Part shown: positions 26,108-39,900 of the stretch, piece after piece | Layout: each line of letters opens with the position of its first letter | Numbering within the stretch: the stretch's first letter is position 1 | Assembly (NCBI GenBank): GCA_029721515.1 | Contig: CM056558.1 | Location: 15,159,240-15,223,239, forward strand | Direction of reading: 5' to 3' | From: Synanceia verrucosa | Taxonomy: Eukaryota > Chordata > Actinopteri > Perciformes > Synanceiidae | DNA length: 64,000 nucleotides | Made by a program: the position numbers and the translations under genes | The notes under the pieces: generated by a model | Told to the model about the DNA's origin: nothing | What the model saw: only the letters and a program-made list of their open reading frames with translations | Databases searched by the model: none

Positions 26108-26164
<57 letters not shown>
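26108..26164. repeat. (CA)n microsatellite
   Basis: About 28 uninterrupted AC units. The apparent ORFs across it are artefacts of the repeat. Confidence 0.97.
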
Positions 26165-26167
<3 letters not shown>

Positions 26168-26473
26168 TGCCTCTGTGCAGCACCAGCTGTGTTGAGGCTC
26201 AAAACATTTAAGTGTACTAACATATGGAGGATGAGCGTGCCTAACTGTGTGTGCCAGTGTGTGTGGGAGGCCTCTGCATAGTTTTGCCTGTTAGGGCTGG
26301 TGTGTGTCTGTATTCATTTGTGTGAGTGTGTGAGTCATGTTTGGCTATTGTGCACACAAACTGTCACTGCTGTTCAGTTTGCTTGTCGGTGTGTGTGGAA
26401 AGTTGCCAACCAGTAACCAGGATGTAAGTGCGAAAAACACTAGTACTGTCTGTGTTCAAAACAAGGTGTGTGT

Positions 26474-26477
<4 letters not shown>

Positions 26478-26518
<41 letters not shown>
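26478..26518. repeat. (GT)n microsatellite
   Basis: About 20 GT units. It lies some 310 bases from the (CA)n tract at 26108-26164 in the opposite strand sense. Confidence 0.96.
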
Positions 26519-27738
26519 GAGTTTGCAGAGCTCAGTAGAAAGTCTTAAAAACGTGCAGCAACAAATTTAAAGTGTTTTTAAATGAAAGGTCTTGTCTGCA
26601 GTGATTCTACTTTTGATTTCATGAGAATCCTGTCAAAAAAGAGCATCAAGTGGCTGAAATGTGAACAGTTCAGTTTCATTTGAATATTAATATATTTACT
26701 TTCTACTCCAGACACTTCTTTTCCAAATACTCATATTGCCTTATAGAGACTTGAACATTCGTGAACCCGATGCACAATTTTGTGTATTTAAAAAGCAACA
26801 GTTTCTCAGTGTCTCTTTCAGACTGATACTGTCATGCTCTTACTTTCACTCTTAACCACAGCTCATATCGTAGACGCCTGAGCTGAAGTAGAGCAGCTGC
26901 ACCCTTACTTTTCAATCATGCAGCTTTGCTTTTTTAAATGTTTGATAAAAAATAGTTATATTTAGTAGTCTACTGCATGTGAATTAAAGATCCTACCCTT
27001 AGGTTGCTTTGAACTCTAGACGCCCCTTGCCCGAACCTCAGAACTTTGCAGGACTGTGGACTGCTACTGCTCATTACACTCTCCTTGCAAGGAGGGTCAA
27101 GACAGGGCAACTGTCCACAGTGGATCAGTCCTGCGGAGTTGTCAGCAACCCACCTGATCTGTACATGTGCTTATGATTAACTTTCCAAGAGCATAAAGTT
27201 TTTCTTAAAGCTAATTTTGCTAGTTGATGCATTTAACTTTGAAATGCACACATTTCTGAATGGGGTCCTCATAAAACCCTGTGGGAAACACTGTCATATA
27301 TAGTGCAATATTAACTGAGCTGAGGATCTGTGTTGCAGGAAATGGCACTTTCGGGTTGTTAAAAAAGTGAGAACTTTCCTGCTTTTCCTCCCTTTGTCAC
27401 TGTCACTAATTTTGTACCTCCATTTCTTACTATAACTAGATGCTCATGGCTCATACTGGCATATATTAAAATATAGATATTGTGCAATACTTTCTCCTCT
27501 TGACACTGCTGTTGGTGCACACTGCAATCTATTTTGCAAATTGTATTTTAGCAAAGCAACAAAAGTGTTCTTTTGTTTGTTTACATTTTGGGTAACTTAT
27601 TGTGGATCATTAGTTAGTTCAGGATTCTTTGTGGAAATTACCATGAAACAAACGAAATACTGAGCTGCAAAACCTTGCAAAGCACTGGGCAAACTTCCTT
27701 TCAGCCTCTGCCTCAATAACAAAGGGGAAGTAAAACTA

Positions 27739-27743
<5 letters not shown>

Positions 27744-27775
<32 letters not shown>
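27744..27775. repeat. (GT)n microsatellite
   Basis: Sixteen or so GT units in otherwise unique-looking sequence. Confidence 0.95.
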
Positions 27776-27777
<2 letters not shown>

Positions 27778-29525
27778 ATGCAGCTGGGAACATTGGGCCC
27801 TGCCCACTGCTCTGCTCTCATTGGCTGTACTGTCGTCAAGCGCATTTAATTAGAAAACAAGTTGCAGCTCAGCCAATCAAGATGAGCTAGAATTTCCCCT
27901 GACGTGCCACGGCGTCTTATCTGTGACAACACATAGCCCTTTAAACAGTAGACCGCAGCGCAAGTTTAAATGGCTTGATGAGACTGAACCTAACAAAACC
28001 AAGTTAGGAAAAAAATTCAGACCTGCATGGTTTTAAAAGTTGACAGTTGGCCTACTTACAGGCTCTTTGAAAAAATTCCAACAACGTGTTTGACCACAAT
28101 GCATTTTGGAGAGAATTTGGAATGATAATTAGGAGATAATTAGGAATGTATATTTTTATGTTTTTCACCATGAGAACAAAAATGATGTTGTGCTTTTTAT
28201 TGCAGCAATACCTAAAAACCTGGAAACCATCCTTTGCAGGTAAAACATTCCTAATTATTTAGTAGCTGCCATTATGCAGTTTAAAGAAAGCATTAAGGTC
28301 AGTCACTTAGTCAAGGACAATGGCAAGACTGCCCCAAATACCCTATATGCACATCTTTAAGTAATTATAAAGAGGCCATGCAATGTCTTCAGATAAAAGA
28401 GAAGGGCTGAAATTTGAGTAACAAGGCAACACTGCTAAATCCTGAGCCTGTGAGGAAAAATAATTTAAATCCCATGTGATTAAATTCTATAAACAGATCA
28501 TGCCGCGATACAAAAGACTTGCAGCCTCTGTCTCTACAGTGGAACCACATTTCTTATTAACTGTGTTTGCGGGAGGTGGAATCCAGGTGAGGGGGCACAA
28601 GGTTTGTTTAGGTGCGGAAACTGGGACATTGAGCCACTGGGTGAAAGATCATCGCCACAAGTGTGTGACTGACCAGCAGGACAAAACTATGCAGCCTCTA
28701 TTTGTCTGAGGGGATTCTCTTTCAGGAATTCATTATAATATGAAAGTGAAATTCTGTTTTATCAGCACATTGTTGTTATTTACAGCTTCCGATGATCTCA
28801 TTTGCAGTTACACGTACAGGGGTACTGGGCACATAGAGCCTCCAGGCCACAAGGGGGCTGTGACGTTAAGCATTATTTTGTGTAGCTACATCAAATATAT
28901 TTATTGAATAAAAATATAACATAAAGACTTCATGAAGGCTTTATGAAGACATCTCGCAACCATTTACAGATGTTCCCTAAACATTTCAAGTTACTGTTAC
29001 TGTCCAGCAAGTCCAGTCTGTAACAACAAAATCAAAGGACCTATTTATTAATCACAGCACTAACATAACAACGTAGCCTCAAAGGAGTGCTATTTTTTCT
29101 TTTTGAATACATGAACGATTCTCTGTCATGTTGTGAGCAAGATGGCTCTGCATTACCATTTTAAATTGGAGCCAGCGCTATAGTCGCTGCTCATAACTAC
29201 AGTGTTTTACAAATCCACAGATAATTACTGTGGTGATTATGAATTAATTAAGATTAATTAAGATTGTCATTGTTATGCTTGTTGCCTTAAACCTTTTCTG
29301 TGCATTTCATTTGTGTATTTCACACAATTTTTTGTGCTGAATTGAATTGCTATTTCACATGTGACATTTAGTACTTTGCATTTCAGTGCGTTCAGTATGT
29401 AGCATATTAGCCCAGGATCATTGGTTGTAGTTTTATGTGTTGGGATTATTATTTGTTATTGTTTATTATGTCAAATTCACAGCTTTCCCCAATCATAATT
29501 CTATGGCACCACTGTTGGAAAAAGT
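27776..29525. other. Gene-free spacer
   Basis: No exon chain or known repeat is recognised. The small ORF at 28476-28709 has no recognisable domain. Confidence 0.4.
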
Positions 29526-29528
29526 CAG

Positions 29529-29554
29529 TTTGTTGTTGTTGTTGTTGTTGTTGT
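29529..29554. repeat. (GTT)n microsatellite
   Basis: About eight GTT units. It lies just ahead of a SINE remnant. Confidence 0.92.
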
Positions 29555-29561
29555 GCTGTGT

Positions 29562-29684
29562 TAGGGTGCCCAGTTACCTCACCTGATAGAACAGGCACCA
29601 TAAGTATCAAGGCCCAGGTTCAAATCTCGCTCCCACTTTTAATGCTATTATGATCTCTGTAGAATAAAGACAAAAAGAATCTTT
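29562..29684 (+). repeat. tRNA-derived SINE remnant
   Basis: A pol III-like head is followed by CCTGATAGAACAGGCACCAT and then a box B, GGTTCAAATCT. The end AGAATAAAGACAAAAAGAA fits the 3' tail ('aataaaggcaaaaagcc') of a SINE common in fish. The middle is deleted relative to full copies as I remember them. Confidence 0.6.
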
Positions 29685-31510
29685 AATCTGGCTCTGCTGC
29701 TGCCTGTGTTAAATGCCGGTGGAGATAAAATCAGCTGCATGCTGCTAGCAGATGCACACTCACAACATACTGTGACGCATGTTGTGCATGGCGAGAGGAG
29801 AAAAGTGTTTCCTGTGCTCCCCGGAGCATGTGACTGATCACCCGCCACCGCCTCTACTCTGTATATAGCTGTCTTTGCTGTACATAGAAACATGCTGCCT
29901 TCATCATGTTGTTTTTCTGTGTTACTCTGCACTTTGCTGATTCCTGAGAAGAGAGTTTATTTGCTGTGTGTTGCATCTGCCTGCCATTTGCGGTTGTGTG
30001 ACTGTCTTTCAATGAGCCAAATTTGGTTTTATTACTTAGTTATAGATACTAATGAATCAGCATTTGTTCTTTTTGTCAATATTTTATTTAAATTTGCTAT
30101 GCAAAACCAGTTGTGCTAAAAATGGCATTATTGAAGTTGAAGTTCACCCAACTTAAATCCCATGCAAAAGCCCGTGCAATTTTACTTTGCCCCTACAAAC
30201 AAATCTACTATTTCTGTTTCCTGTGACCCTCTTGCTGTTGAAGTTGAGTCAACTAAATATAATATTATATTATTATATATAATTTAATTTGAAAAACAAA
30301 ACAAAACATTTTTTACACAACATTGTCATGCTAATCAAGTGCAGCCTCCTGCTCACTTTCAGTGACAGTCTGCTGGACTAAGAAAAAGTAAAAAATTGAA
30401 ATAAAATACAACAAGTACACAACCTATGAAAAGATGTTTAATTCACTTTTCAGAAAGAGAGGGTTAAGCTTGAGTAAATACCTATAAAGTCTACATGTAT
30501 TTTCACAATGTGACAGCAACTGTGCAAATTTGAGGAAGGTTTCTCACATTTTCCCTTTTAAACTCCAGAAAAGGAGTCGAACTAAAAGAGTGTCCTTGAA
30601 CGAATGGGAACTTAATGGGAAGTCAGGAAACCAAAATAACTCACAGCTCCCCAACAACAGGAAAAGGCCTTGTAAACTTGGATCACTCTGTGTGTTGTGT
30701 TCGCTCTCAGAGAAGCACATTCTCGCACTGTGGCTTAAATCCTTTTGACACAGCTTCCAACCCCACTACAGTAAAGATGGCCCATAGTTAACAGGAGAGA
30801 AAAAGAGGTATGTTTCTGATAATGTGACAAAGTGTTAAAAGAGCTCATCTTCTCTAAACACAGTCATCATGTCTCAAAGGCCTGTTATATATCCCACTGC
30901 TGTTTACAGTATACAGCTAGAGATAGTCAGAGCGCAGAGAATGTCTGGCGGACAGAGGAGGAAGTGTGTGTACATTGCTGTTTTTCTCTCTTTGTGAGTA
31001 CGGTTTAAGTTTTAGCCCTTCAGAGTGAAACTTTTTTAACATAACATTTATAACAATGTTATGTTATTTTTGGGCAGTTTTATTTCTACAAAAGGCAGTT
31101 GGAGTATGAGGACTTTGGTTTATTAAAATTAGTCTAGATATGGTTTAAGAGAGTAGAATCAGTGTTCAATTCAGATCAAGACTATCAACTAGAAGTTGCT
31201 ATAGGTTAAATTGTATGTTAGTGTTTATGGGTAAGACTGGAATTATTATATGTTATGTTATGGTTGAAGTGGAGATGTTGGATCATTCTTTAAATGCTGT
31301 TTATATCATGATATGGGTCTGACTCATTATTATCATAAGAGTGAAAATTATCAATGAGAGCAGCAGCAGTTGTAGTCAAACCACTAATGAAAAACTTTTG
31401 AAAAATCTGTGGAGTTGTCCATTCCAGGCCAGCAAATGATGTGATGTTCAGGGTTGGATATCAATACAGACAATGGGTGGCCCTCATAAGTACATAAATA
31501 CTGTGCGTAT
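29685..31510. other. Gene-free spacer
   Basis: Nothing recognised beyond short AT-rich hairpins (for example around 31037-31068). The ORFs at 29648-30119 and 30530-30748 have no family signal. Confidence 0.4.
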
Positions 31511-31554
31511 GTGTGTGCGTGCGTGTGTGTGTGTGTGTGTGCGTGTGCGCACAC
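31511..31554. repeat. Imperfect (GT/GC)n microsatellite
   Basis: Alternating purine-pyrimidine tract of GTGT and GCGT units. It is followed by a GC-richer stretch (31560-31830) that has no supported gene. Confidence 0.9.
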
Positions 31555-32604
31555 ATGCATATGAGAAGAAGAAATCAAAGGAAGCAGGAGGCGGGGGTGA
31601 TGGCGCTCCCAGCACTGGCTCACGCCGGTTTGCGCTGCTTCTCACTGGCCCAGCGAGGTTGTGAGGATAGCGTAGGGGCGGATGGGTTTGGGGTGGGTAG
31701 GTGGGTTGGAAAGGGGGAGTCATTTAGTGCCTCCACTGCCCTTTGCAGCACACACGCAGGGCCAGCTGACATGCCGGGCAGATATCTGCATGTAAATAAC
31801 GCATGCAGTAGCCATCACCCCTCCCTGTGTGAAGAGTGAAGGCTAAGGTACTGAGGCATGTCATGTGTATACTGGTTTACGCATCACACTATAGACATAC
31901 ACATGCATACATGCGTACGCAACAGAGGCATAACAGAGGACATTTCCAATGGGCACAAATGCACACATGCACTGCACGGTCATGTGGTTTTAATGGATTT
32001 CCTCTTTTCATTTAGATTTGAAATAAATTTACACAACACAGGAGAAGCAGAAGCGAAACTGAATCGATTGTGACTTCTGATGAGTCAGAATGAGTAACAG
32101 CAAAGGATTTCACCATATTAAGCAACACATGTACGTAGATAAGACACATAAAACTGTGGTGATCCCTTTTTGGATACTTCTTTTAAGCCTCCCAAATAAC
32201 CCAACCATTGAAAGTCTGTATGTGAGAGTGAACAGCAGATGTAATTGATGATCTTTCAAAAGAAGCTCAACATATCAAATATAATATATTACTGCTTTGT
32301 TTAGAGCAAGGAAGCACAGCTGAGCTTTATGGGCAGAGAGTCCAGTTTGTTTGTTCACATTGTTATTTGGGACTGCAGTACAATATTGTGCATATCCAAC
32401 AGTCTATTCCCATCATTTATGTTGGGAGTGGTTTATTTACTGTCTGGAGCATTTACTTCTGCAGTTTAATCATCTGTCCTAGTGAGAAGAAGGACATTAT
32501 AACTCTGGTGGCGCCACATAATAGGACTGAGATGCCTAACCATACCAGTGACGAATGGATGAATGAATGACACTCATATTAAGCTATTTCTTCAAGTGTT
32601 CTTC

Positions 32605-32765
32605 TCAGTCGTGGCAGATGGTTGCTCACCCAGAGCCTGGTTCTGCTCAGAGGAGCTTTGCTTATGATGGGAACTGTTTGGTCTTTAAACATTATAATCT
32701 AAATCTAGACCTGTTCTTTATGAAAGGTGTCTTGAGATAAAATCAAATTCAATTGAATTGAATTC
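32605..32765 (+). repeat. LINE 3' UTR remnant
   Basis: The phrases GTGGCAGATGGTTGCTCACC, GTTCTGCTCAGAGGAG, GACCTGTTCTTTATGAAAGG and TGTCTTGAGATAAAATCAAA, followed by repeated TTGAA units, match the 3' end of a common fish LINE family. No reverse-transcriptase frame is attached. Confidence 0.7.
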
Positions 32766-33255
32766 ACAGGTGTGAAAAAAATCTGATTAGCCATTGTGCT
32801 GAGTTTAAGTTTTAGCATTTGTTTTGACTCCCTCTTTCGGACAAATTTTAGTCTCTGGTTTGGTTGAACGTCCAAATTTCTTCTAACAAATAGGCTTCTT
32901 GTGAATTCACTTGCTATTGTGCAGCTTAAACAAAAACAGAAATGCACATTTCTCATGTTTGTGGCCAACAAAAACCTGACGCTGGTGGTGATAAACCTTA
33001 ACTATTCCCAAGCCAACTGAATTGAGAAGGTGGAGTTAAACCACTGCAGACAACTGGTTAGTTGGTTAGGTTATGAAAATCGTCAATAGCATGACACTGA
33101 AAAAAAAACACTATTTCTAAATAAGCTGCCACAATAGCAAAGAGTGTTTTTTAATTCATTCAACCTAGATTTTTATCACAACATACAATTAACCAGTGCA
33201 GATTCTCATTCCCATTGAAATGATCTAGTGAGTATCCTGTTGTAGATGATACTAC

Positions 33256-33330
33256 TGAATAGAATAGAATAGAATAGTTTTTATTTATCCCCTATTGGGG
33301 GAAATTTGCCAACCACAGCAGCATAGACAA
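33256..33330 (-). repeat. Retrotransposon tail remnant
   Basis: A GAATA simple run leads into TTTTTATTTATCCCC and GGGGGAAATTTGCC, the complement of a common fish non-LTR tail ending in '...gggatcaataaagt'. It may extend to about 33500. Confidence 0.5.
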
Positions 33331-33499
33331 AATTACAGTAAAAAAGACAATGACTAAGGACTAAGTAATGATAATAGACAGGCTGATCAGCTGAGAGTCC
33401 TGTCGACACTGTAAGGGTACTATCCACAGTGGAAGCATACAAAAAATACCTTGTACCTAAAATGAGTCGAGTTGAGCAGAGCTGTACCATACTGTGCAA

Positions 33500-34463
33500 A
33501 CACAGCTAAAATCCATCCAATAAACCTGTGTTTTGGTCAAATAAGTCTGGCAGCTGAAAATGGAGAAAAAACAGATCTTTCCAAATGTTTCCACTGACAG
33601 AATGCATCAAGCAAATCTATAAAAACAGAAACTATGATTTCAATAGCTAGTTTAAAGACGTTCACTGTGAAGAGAACGACCATGCCTTCAAGATGTTTAA
33701 CTCTCCAGAGGAACAAATAAAATGCAGCTGGAGAGTTACGTGATGGAAAAACTAAATACTGCCCGTGCCTCTGCTCAGGTGGAACTGATTTTCAGTTGTT
33801 TCAGATGGAGGAATTTTTGCCCAAGTATGCTTTACTTTGATTGTAATGTATGCTTTCCCAATAAATGAGGTGGTGAGGGTTTGAATGAGAGAAGACACTC
33901 ATTCTGCCATGGGGCTGTTTTTCAACGACTGAGGCAGCATCTTACCCTGTCCTTCCACACATTCAAACCTAAACCTAAACATAAGTTTTCTACTATTAAC
34001 AACTGAGCTTCACTGCACAAAACTGTTTTGTGTCTTGCCACAGTGTCACAGTGCTCAAGGGCACCTTGTCATCGCTTAAGGGTGTGAGACAGGTTTATCA
34101 TTGTACTGTAAGCCTTGTGGTCCATTCAGAGTTTGAACTAACATTGTGCACAAATGCTTCTCATGCTTAGTCTGACGGTTATAAAAGAGCACTAAAAGAT
34201 CACTGAAGAATATGGAAGTCTCAGGTGGCTGCAACCCTCCAGGTTGAAAAGTGAGGGAAAATCTGATAGGTTGTTTGTGAAATGACAACACAGAAGTAAG
34301 TAAGCTCCCAGAGAGTCACAAACAATGAAATTATTCTTTACGTCATCACTATTTAATCCATCTTGAGGAGCCAAAACAATAAATTGTTTTCGTGTGTGGA
34401 GAACCAGCAGGAAGTTGACAAAGCTACCTTCACAATATGTGCTCAAGTCTGGGAGTAAACGAC
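33500..34463. other. Gene-free spacer
   Basis: No gene or known repeat recognised. Confidence 0.4.
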
Positions 34464-34806
34464 GGGTGGCACGGTGGTGTAGTAGTTAGTCGCCTCACAG
34501 CAAGAAGGTACCGGGTTCGAATCCCGGGGCCTTTCTGTGTGGAGTCTGTATGTTCTCCCGTGTCTGTGTGGGTTCTCTCTGGGTACTCCGGCTTCCTCCC
34601 ACCATCCAAAAACATGCATGAGGATTAGGTTAATTGGCTAATTTAAATTGACCGTAGGTGTGAATATGAGAGTGAGTCTGTCTCTATGTGCCCTGTGATG
34701 AGGTGGAGACTTGTGTACCCTGCCTTCTGCCCTGAGACAGCTGGGATAGACTCCAGCCCCCCCGCGACCCTATGAGGATAAGCGGTAGATGATGGAGATG
34801 GATTGG
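34464..34806 (+). repeat. tRNA-headed SINE-like repeat, near full-length copy
   Basis: The head GGGTGGCACGGTGGTGTAG is followed by box B GGGTTCGAATCCC. The body includes TTCTCTCTGGGTACTCCGGC and CAGCTGGGATAGACTCCAGC, and the tail GATAAGCGGTAGATGATGG. It is the longest of three copies of the family in this window and shows where the other two are truncated. Confidence 0.85.
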
Positions 34807-36780
34807 AGTAAATGGGATACTTTTTACATGGTAGAAGGGTACTACATGGAGTTGATGTAATGGGGCTTATGGGAAATGTGGTTATGATCTTGCTCAATAT
34901 ATATTGGAATATAAATAGGAATTCATGTATCAAATTCTTAAATTCTTTAAATGGCAGCATTATGTTTTCCTCCTGGGGCTGTGAATCAAACCTGGTCTTA
35001 GTATGGTCAATAGAAAGTTCTGTACTGATCTTATTGCATCTTGTGCAACAGTTTTGGGCTGCTCCAAAAGTATACAGCTGTCTCTTTGGTTCCACATTAT
35101 AAATGCTGTGAGTCAGCACAGAGCAGTATCACAGTGCAATGGATTGATGACTGCTCTACATGTAGTGAGGCTCCAGGCAGAGTTATGGCGTGAGGTCAAA
35201 GGTTAGGAGTCTGACCTCCGGCACCGCCTCCCCCTGCTTCAAACTTCCAATGAGGGAGTTCACCCCACTGGGCTTGAGATCCACAAACCAGATCAAGTTG
35301 GGGGCCCTTGTCACGTTAGATCTTGCAGTCTCCCCCCAAAAAGCAAAGCTCAGAGACTCAACAATCATCTCACACTCACAACTTCAAAGTCTGTGTTCTT
35401 CCCAGATGTATTCTCAGGATAGAAATGCCTCTGAAGCATCACAAGACACTTTAACTTTCATTTTTTTCAGCTTTTGAATGAGGAATTCATTGAGAACATA
35501 TTTTCAGAGTGAAAAGACAAGTAAATAAAACAATGTTAAAAACCTCCAACACGCATGACTTTATTATATGAGTCTATTACTTAAAAACATAATTTAAAAA
35601 ACTATAAAACTTGTTTACAGCATCTGTTGAACCCCAATCCCTAGAATAGAATTGGCCGTGGTGCGTAGTGATTCCATGTTTGCTTTGATGAGTGAAGATA
35701 TAAATGTAATGTATATTAATAGAAAGTGTCTCCAGTGAAGACAACAGCCAGCATTAACTGATCCAGGAAAGTAAGTTTAGGACTTGGCAGCTGGCTCAGT
35801 CCAGGAATAGTTTCAGTTCAGACGAGTCCTGTGATCACAGCTTATATGAGGTTGTCGTCTCAGAGATGGAGACACCACCCCTGACCTTGCTGCCCCTTAT
35901 CAAAGTTTTATTACTCTCACCAACTAAAAAACAAGCCCAAATGGCAGTACAACCATGAGGCCCTCCATACTCATAATATTCCTTTTTACAACCAGTCTTT
36001 TCTATATTGCTACCATTATTAATTTTGAGCTAATTTTAAACTTTTTCTACTTTTCCCACATTACTAAACCAGTATGTTTATGTCCCTACCCTTCCCTTTA
36101 GGTCCCTTAATGAGACATCATTGCAACATATATGTAATATAATCATCATGATCTTCATCTGCTTCTTATCACCTCCTAGACAAGGACTCCACATCTTAAA
36201 ATTCATTATTTCACCTAAAATGGAAAATGTTTGTGGCAAGGCTGCAAAATCATTACACATTATGTAAGTCGAGTAAGTACTAAGTCACTCATCTAATGCA
36301 GTAATAGTGAAAGAAGACACACTTGTCGCTGCTCTTGATAGTTTCCACATAGGCCTATGGATATGCAACTTACAGAAACAAATACATGCCTGAGTGGCTG
36401 AGAAACAAACTGTTCCATCAGAAATATGTGTGGATATCCACTAATGTTCAGCATGTCTGTTTGATTATCAGTACACCCAATTTGGCTCTTCCGTGTCCCA
36501 TGTCCTTAGCCTGACAAGCCAGACTATGACATTTCATGTCATACGCAAAAATATTTTTTGCCGCTAGGGTGTATCTAGATTACTAAGCTATCATGTCCTG
36601 ATTCCTGGCTTTTGCAATGTGTAGGGAACACCAGTCACTGTAAGTCTCTACGTCACCACCCCTGCCCTCACTCTGCTGTGGATCCTCTTACACTTCTTGG
36701 GAATGTGTATCCAAATTGTTCCTGGTGACAACAAGCGCATGTCAGAGAAGAAAGAAAAAGTTCAGCCTTCCTGAGTCAGA
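34807..36780. other. Gene-free spacer with one unclassified frame
   Basis: The interval 35183-35477 is GC-richer than its surroundings and is open on both strands (61 codons minus, 95 codons plus). I recognise no domain and there is no convincing exon partner. The rest is AT-rich and featureless. Confidence 0.35.
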
Positions 36781-36814
36781 TGAAAGATGAGGAGGAGGGA
36801 GGGAGGGAAGTGAG

Positions 36815-36855
36815 GAGGGGTATAAAGCCCTAAAAGTCAGCCTACGCTGGTTCAG
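36815..36855 (+). promoter_or_regulatory. Isolated TATA-type core-promoter-like sequence
   Basis: GGGGTATAAAGCCC at about 36817-36830 is a good TATA box. It lies about 40 bases downstream of a purine-rich run and about 45 bases downstream of an AP-1-like TGAGTCA at about 36773, and is followed by a pyrimidine-rich stretch. No coding exon could be linked to it on the + strand, so it may be a promoter for a non-coding or distant-exon transcript, or chance. Confidence 0.25.
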
Positions 36856-36927
36856 ACCGGTTCTTCTTCCCCCTTCCTCTTCTCTTGCTTCTCCTCCTCC
36901 TTCTTCCCTCTCATTCACTCTATTCAT

Positions 36928-39900
36928 CTCGTTGCCTCTCCTGTTTTTTTTTTTCCTTTGGTTTAATCAAATCTTCTCCCTCTTCTTTTTGTTTTCTTTC
37001 CTGTGCTCTCCGTCCCTTTATTCTCTTCCTTCCTTTTCTCATATTTCCCTTTTACAGATGTTTTTAGATGCAGTCACAACTCCTGGATTATGTACTACTA
37101 GAAACTGAATGATTCGTTGTCTTTATATGGTTTGAATTGAAAAAAATCCAGTAAAGTCTGAGTTTGCTGTACCATGGCGGCTGGAGAGAGCAGAATTGCA
37201 GCCAAGAGAAAATAAAAGTATGATATGAAGTGTGCATGACAGAAAAAGATGCCTCCAATGTCTCCAGACAGCAAGACATGTTGCATGTATAAGTATACTC
37301 TGCTGCAGAATCACGTGAGCCAAGGTGGTATCAGTAACATGTAAAAATGTTTTTCACAGGTGTAGTTTGAGGAAAAAACAACTTTGTCTAGAGGCCAGAC
37401 AGAGAGAAGTGGTGGTGGCGAGGTAAATCCTCTCATTTTTACTGCCAGCTGCTGAAACTTTAAACAGAGACAGTTGGTTTGGTATTTATCAGGAAAACCT
37501 TACTTTTTCTCTGAGCTGCTGGCTGAGTTCGCCCTGAGGGAGGCTGGAGATGTAAACACTGTGAAGCTGAACAATGTTTCCTCCACCAGGCTACCGGCCA
37601 GACGAATTAGAGACTGTCAGTGATGAGATCTGACACAAAGCAAGAGCTCAGCCATCTGAGATGAAATGATGTGAGATGCAGTTTTCTATTTTCTGATTTC
37701 AGCGCCTGTCCAAGTATCATAGTGAAGTGCACTGTAAAATTAAAGCTCTTCACTCCCAGAAAGCTTGATTGTTATGAGGTCATCATTCAGACAGGCATTT
37801 TCTACCATATTTTGCTCTGTAAAGAAGTCGAAGCAGGTGTCGCACACTTCCTGCTATACGACCTCTTTCTTGCCCAGTTATCTTTGGAGCTTTTCCTATA
37901 TATTTTTAGCAACTCTGAAAATAAATTTCAAAAGTTGTTTATGAAAGATATTTATACAGCAGGATCCCGTGCACAAACAGGCAGCTCTGGTGACCGGGTG
38001 ACACTTGATAGCTTTACTTACTAATTAAGGCTTGTTTACTGTCTGTGTGAGGAAGCAGGGCATGCTGACCAGCAAACACAGCATGTGATAATGCCATTGA
38101 CAGCTTACACTTATGACTCTCCTGTTATACAAATCACTGATATTCTTTTGATATCTAGCCCACATGTTTGTCCTTTTATTGCAAGCGCCAAAAACCTTTT
38201 ATGTAATTGCATTGTCTTTGGTCCAAGATGATCTCAAATCACTGAGCTTTCTTACTTTATAGACAACAGAGGGGTGCAGATAAAGTAAATAATATTAACT
38301 TCAAAAGTTTCACATCTTGATTGTTAAAGATTCTAACAGCAAAAGTAGAAATGGTTTTCATTTCTACTTTTTCTCAAAACACACACTGCTCAGCTTCCAG
38401 TCAGTGTTCCAGTTTGTCCCTATTTGAACTCTTTGTCTTATCGACAAAGGTGGAAAAATATTTTTGACACCCGACAGTTTATTTTCTCCAATCACAAGTA
38501 GACTGGGTAGAACTGATGATGACTGTTTCTTTTGTATAGCACTTTTTGTGAATCATCAACAATCAATCAACAATGTGTAAAAAATAAACAAAAACAAGCA
38601 ACACAACATGGAATCAAACAATCCCCAGTAATCAAGAGATTTCAACAGATCACTGTGTGTAAACAGTCTTAACCGATCACTACTGTAAATCAGGCATATT
38701 CTCTGGCTAGCCGTGAAAATATCTGAGGAAATAAGTGGATAAAAACGTGATGTAACATTATAGACATACTTGATATAAATTGGAATTTGATCTGAAGATT
38801 ACCTGTAACTGCAAGAAAAACAGTCGGGCAGTCTTGTTTTCACATATTATTCATTCTAGGAGTGTTGGGGTGTCACTGCCTTTAACTGAAGTTTTTAATC
38901 AAAGCGATATTCAGTTAAAAAAGCTCATGTTTTGCTCACGTTGACAGTGAAGAATAGTACATGAGACCTTTTGATTGCATGGCTTTCTGCCAGAACCAAA
39001 TCGCCCACTGAGGTGGAGGTTAAATTACTATGACACAAAATATGGATGACCCTGAGTGACAGCCATGTAAATAATCTGCAGCATAGAATAGAAGTCATCA
39101 AAACATCATGAAAGTATGTCACTGCAAGAGAATAGACAGTACTGGATCAAAGTGAAAAAAATTCTGCATTGTATTTTGTATGAATATGTTCTGCTGTACC
39201 ATGTACAACAGGTTTTACTTGACAGCACAAACAAAAACAAAATGGGATTTTACAACCAGTTGCCTTCAGGCTGCAGTAAAATGTGAAGTAAAACAAACAC
39301 ACACAGTCATGCTTGTACCTGCCATGGCCCTCTGGGACACATTACCTTTCAGTCATTCATTCTGAGAAATGGGAAAGACTTTCACTGAATGTAAATGAAT
39401 CCATGAACTGAAACTGCTCTCAGTTTATGAGAAATGCTTCACATAAACAGGTTATAATGACAGCTTCACATCGGACATTATGTTGGGGAATGGCAATCTC
39501 TGAAGATCAAATAATTTTTAATTGAATGCAGGTTATCATAGATGGGCCATCAGTACTTGTAGAGAGGCGTCTTGCTGAATGTGCTGAACATCTCGTAATA
39601 ACCTTACAGAGGTACATCACGTTCACAGGCAGCTGTGCTCAATGGTTGTTGTCATAGAGAAGAACAAAGGGTGATGCAGCTCTCTCTCCAAACAGCTTCA
39701 GTAGCTGCCTTAACCTGCAACCTTAGAATCATTCATCAATCACTAAATTATCTTCTACATTAATTCATAATCACACTATATATACTATACTCTCTCCATA
39801 CACAACATCTTATTTTACACTGTACAAGCTGAGGTGTGGTGATTGCCTCGGCCCAGCTGCTGTCTATACATGGCACTGTGAACATGACGATGAGGCTGTC

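Noticed and set aside
29562..29640. Possible tRNA gene
   Set aside because: Box B is present but the anticodon arm region is missing; the 3' tail identifies a SINE remnant.
34464..34530. Possible tRNA gene (box B GGTTCGAATCC)
   Set aside because: It cannot fold into a full tRNA with an acceptor stem here and continues into a repeat body shared with two other loci, so it is a SINE-like head.
34643..35119. 158-codon minus-strand frame
   Set aside because: It begins inside the tail of the SINE-like repeat at 34464-34806 and has no family signal beyond it.
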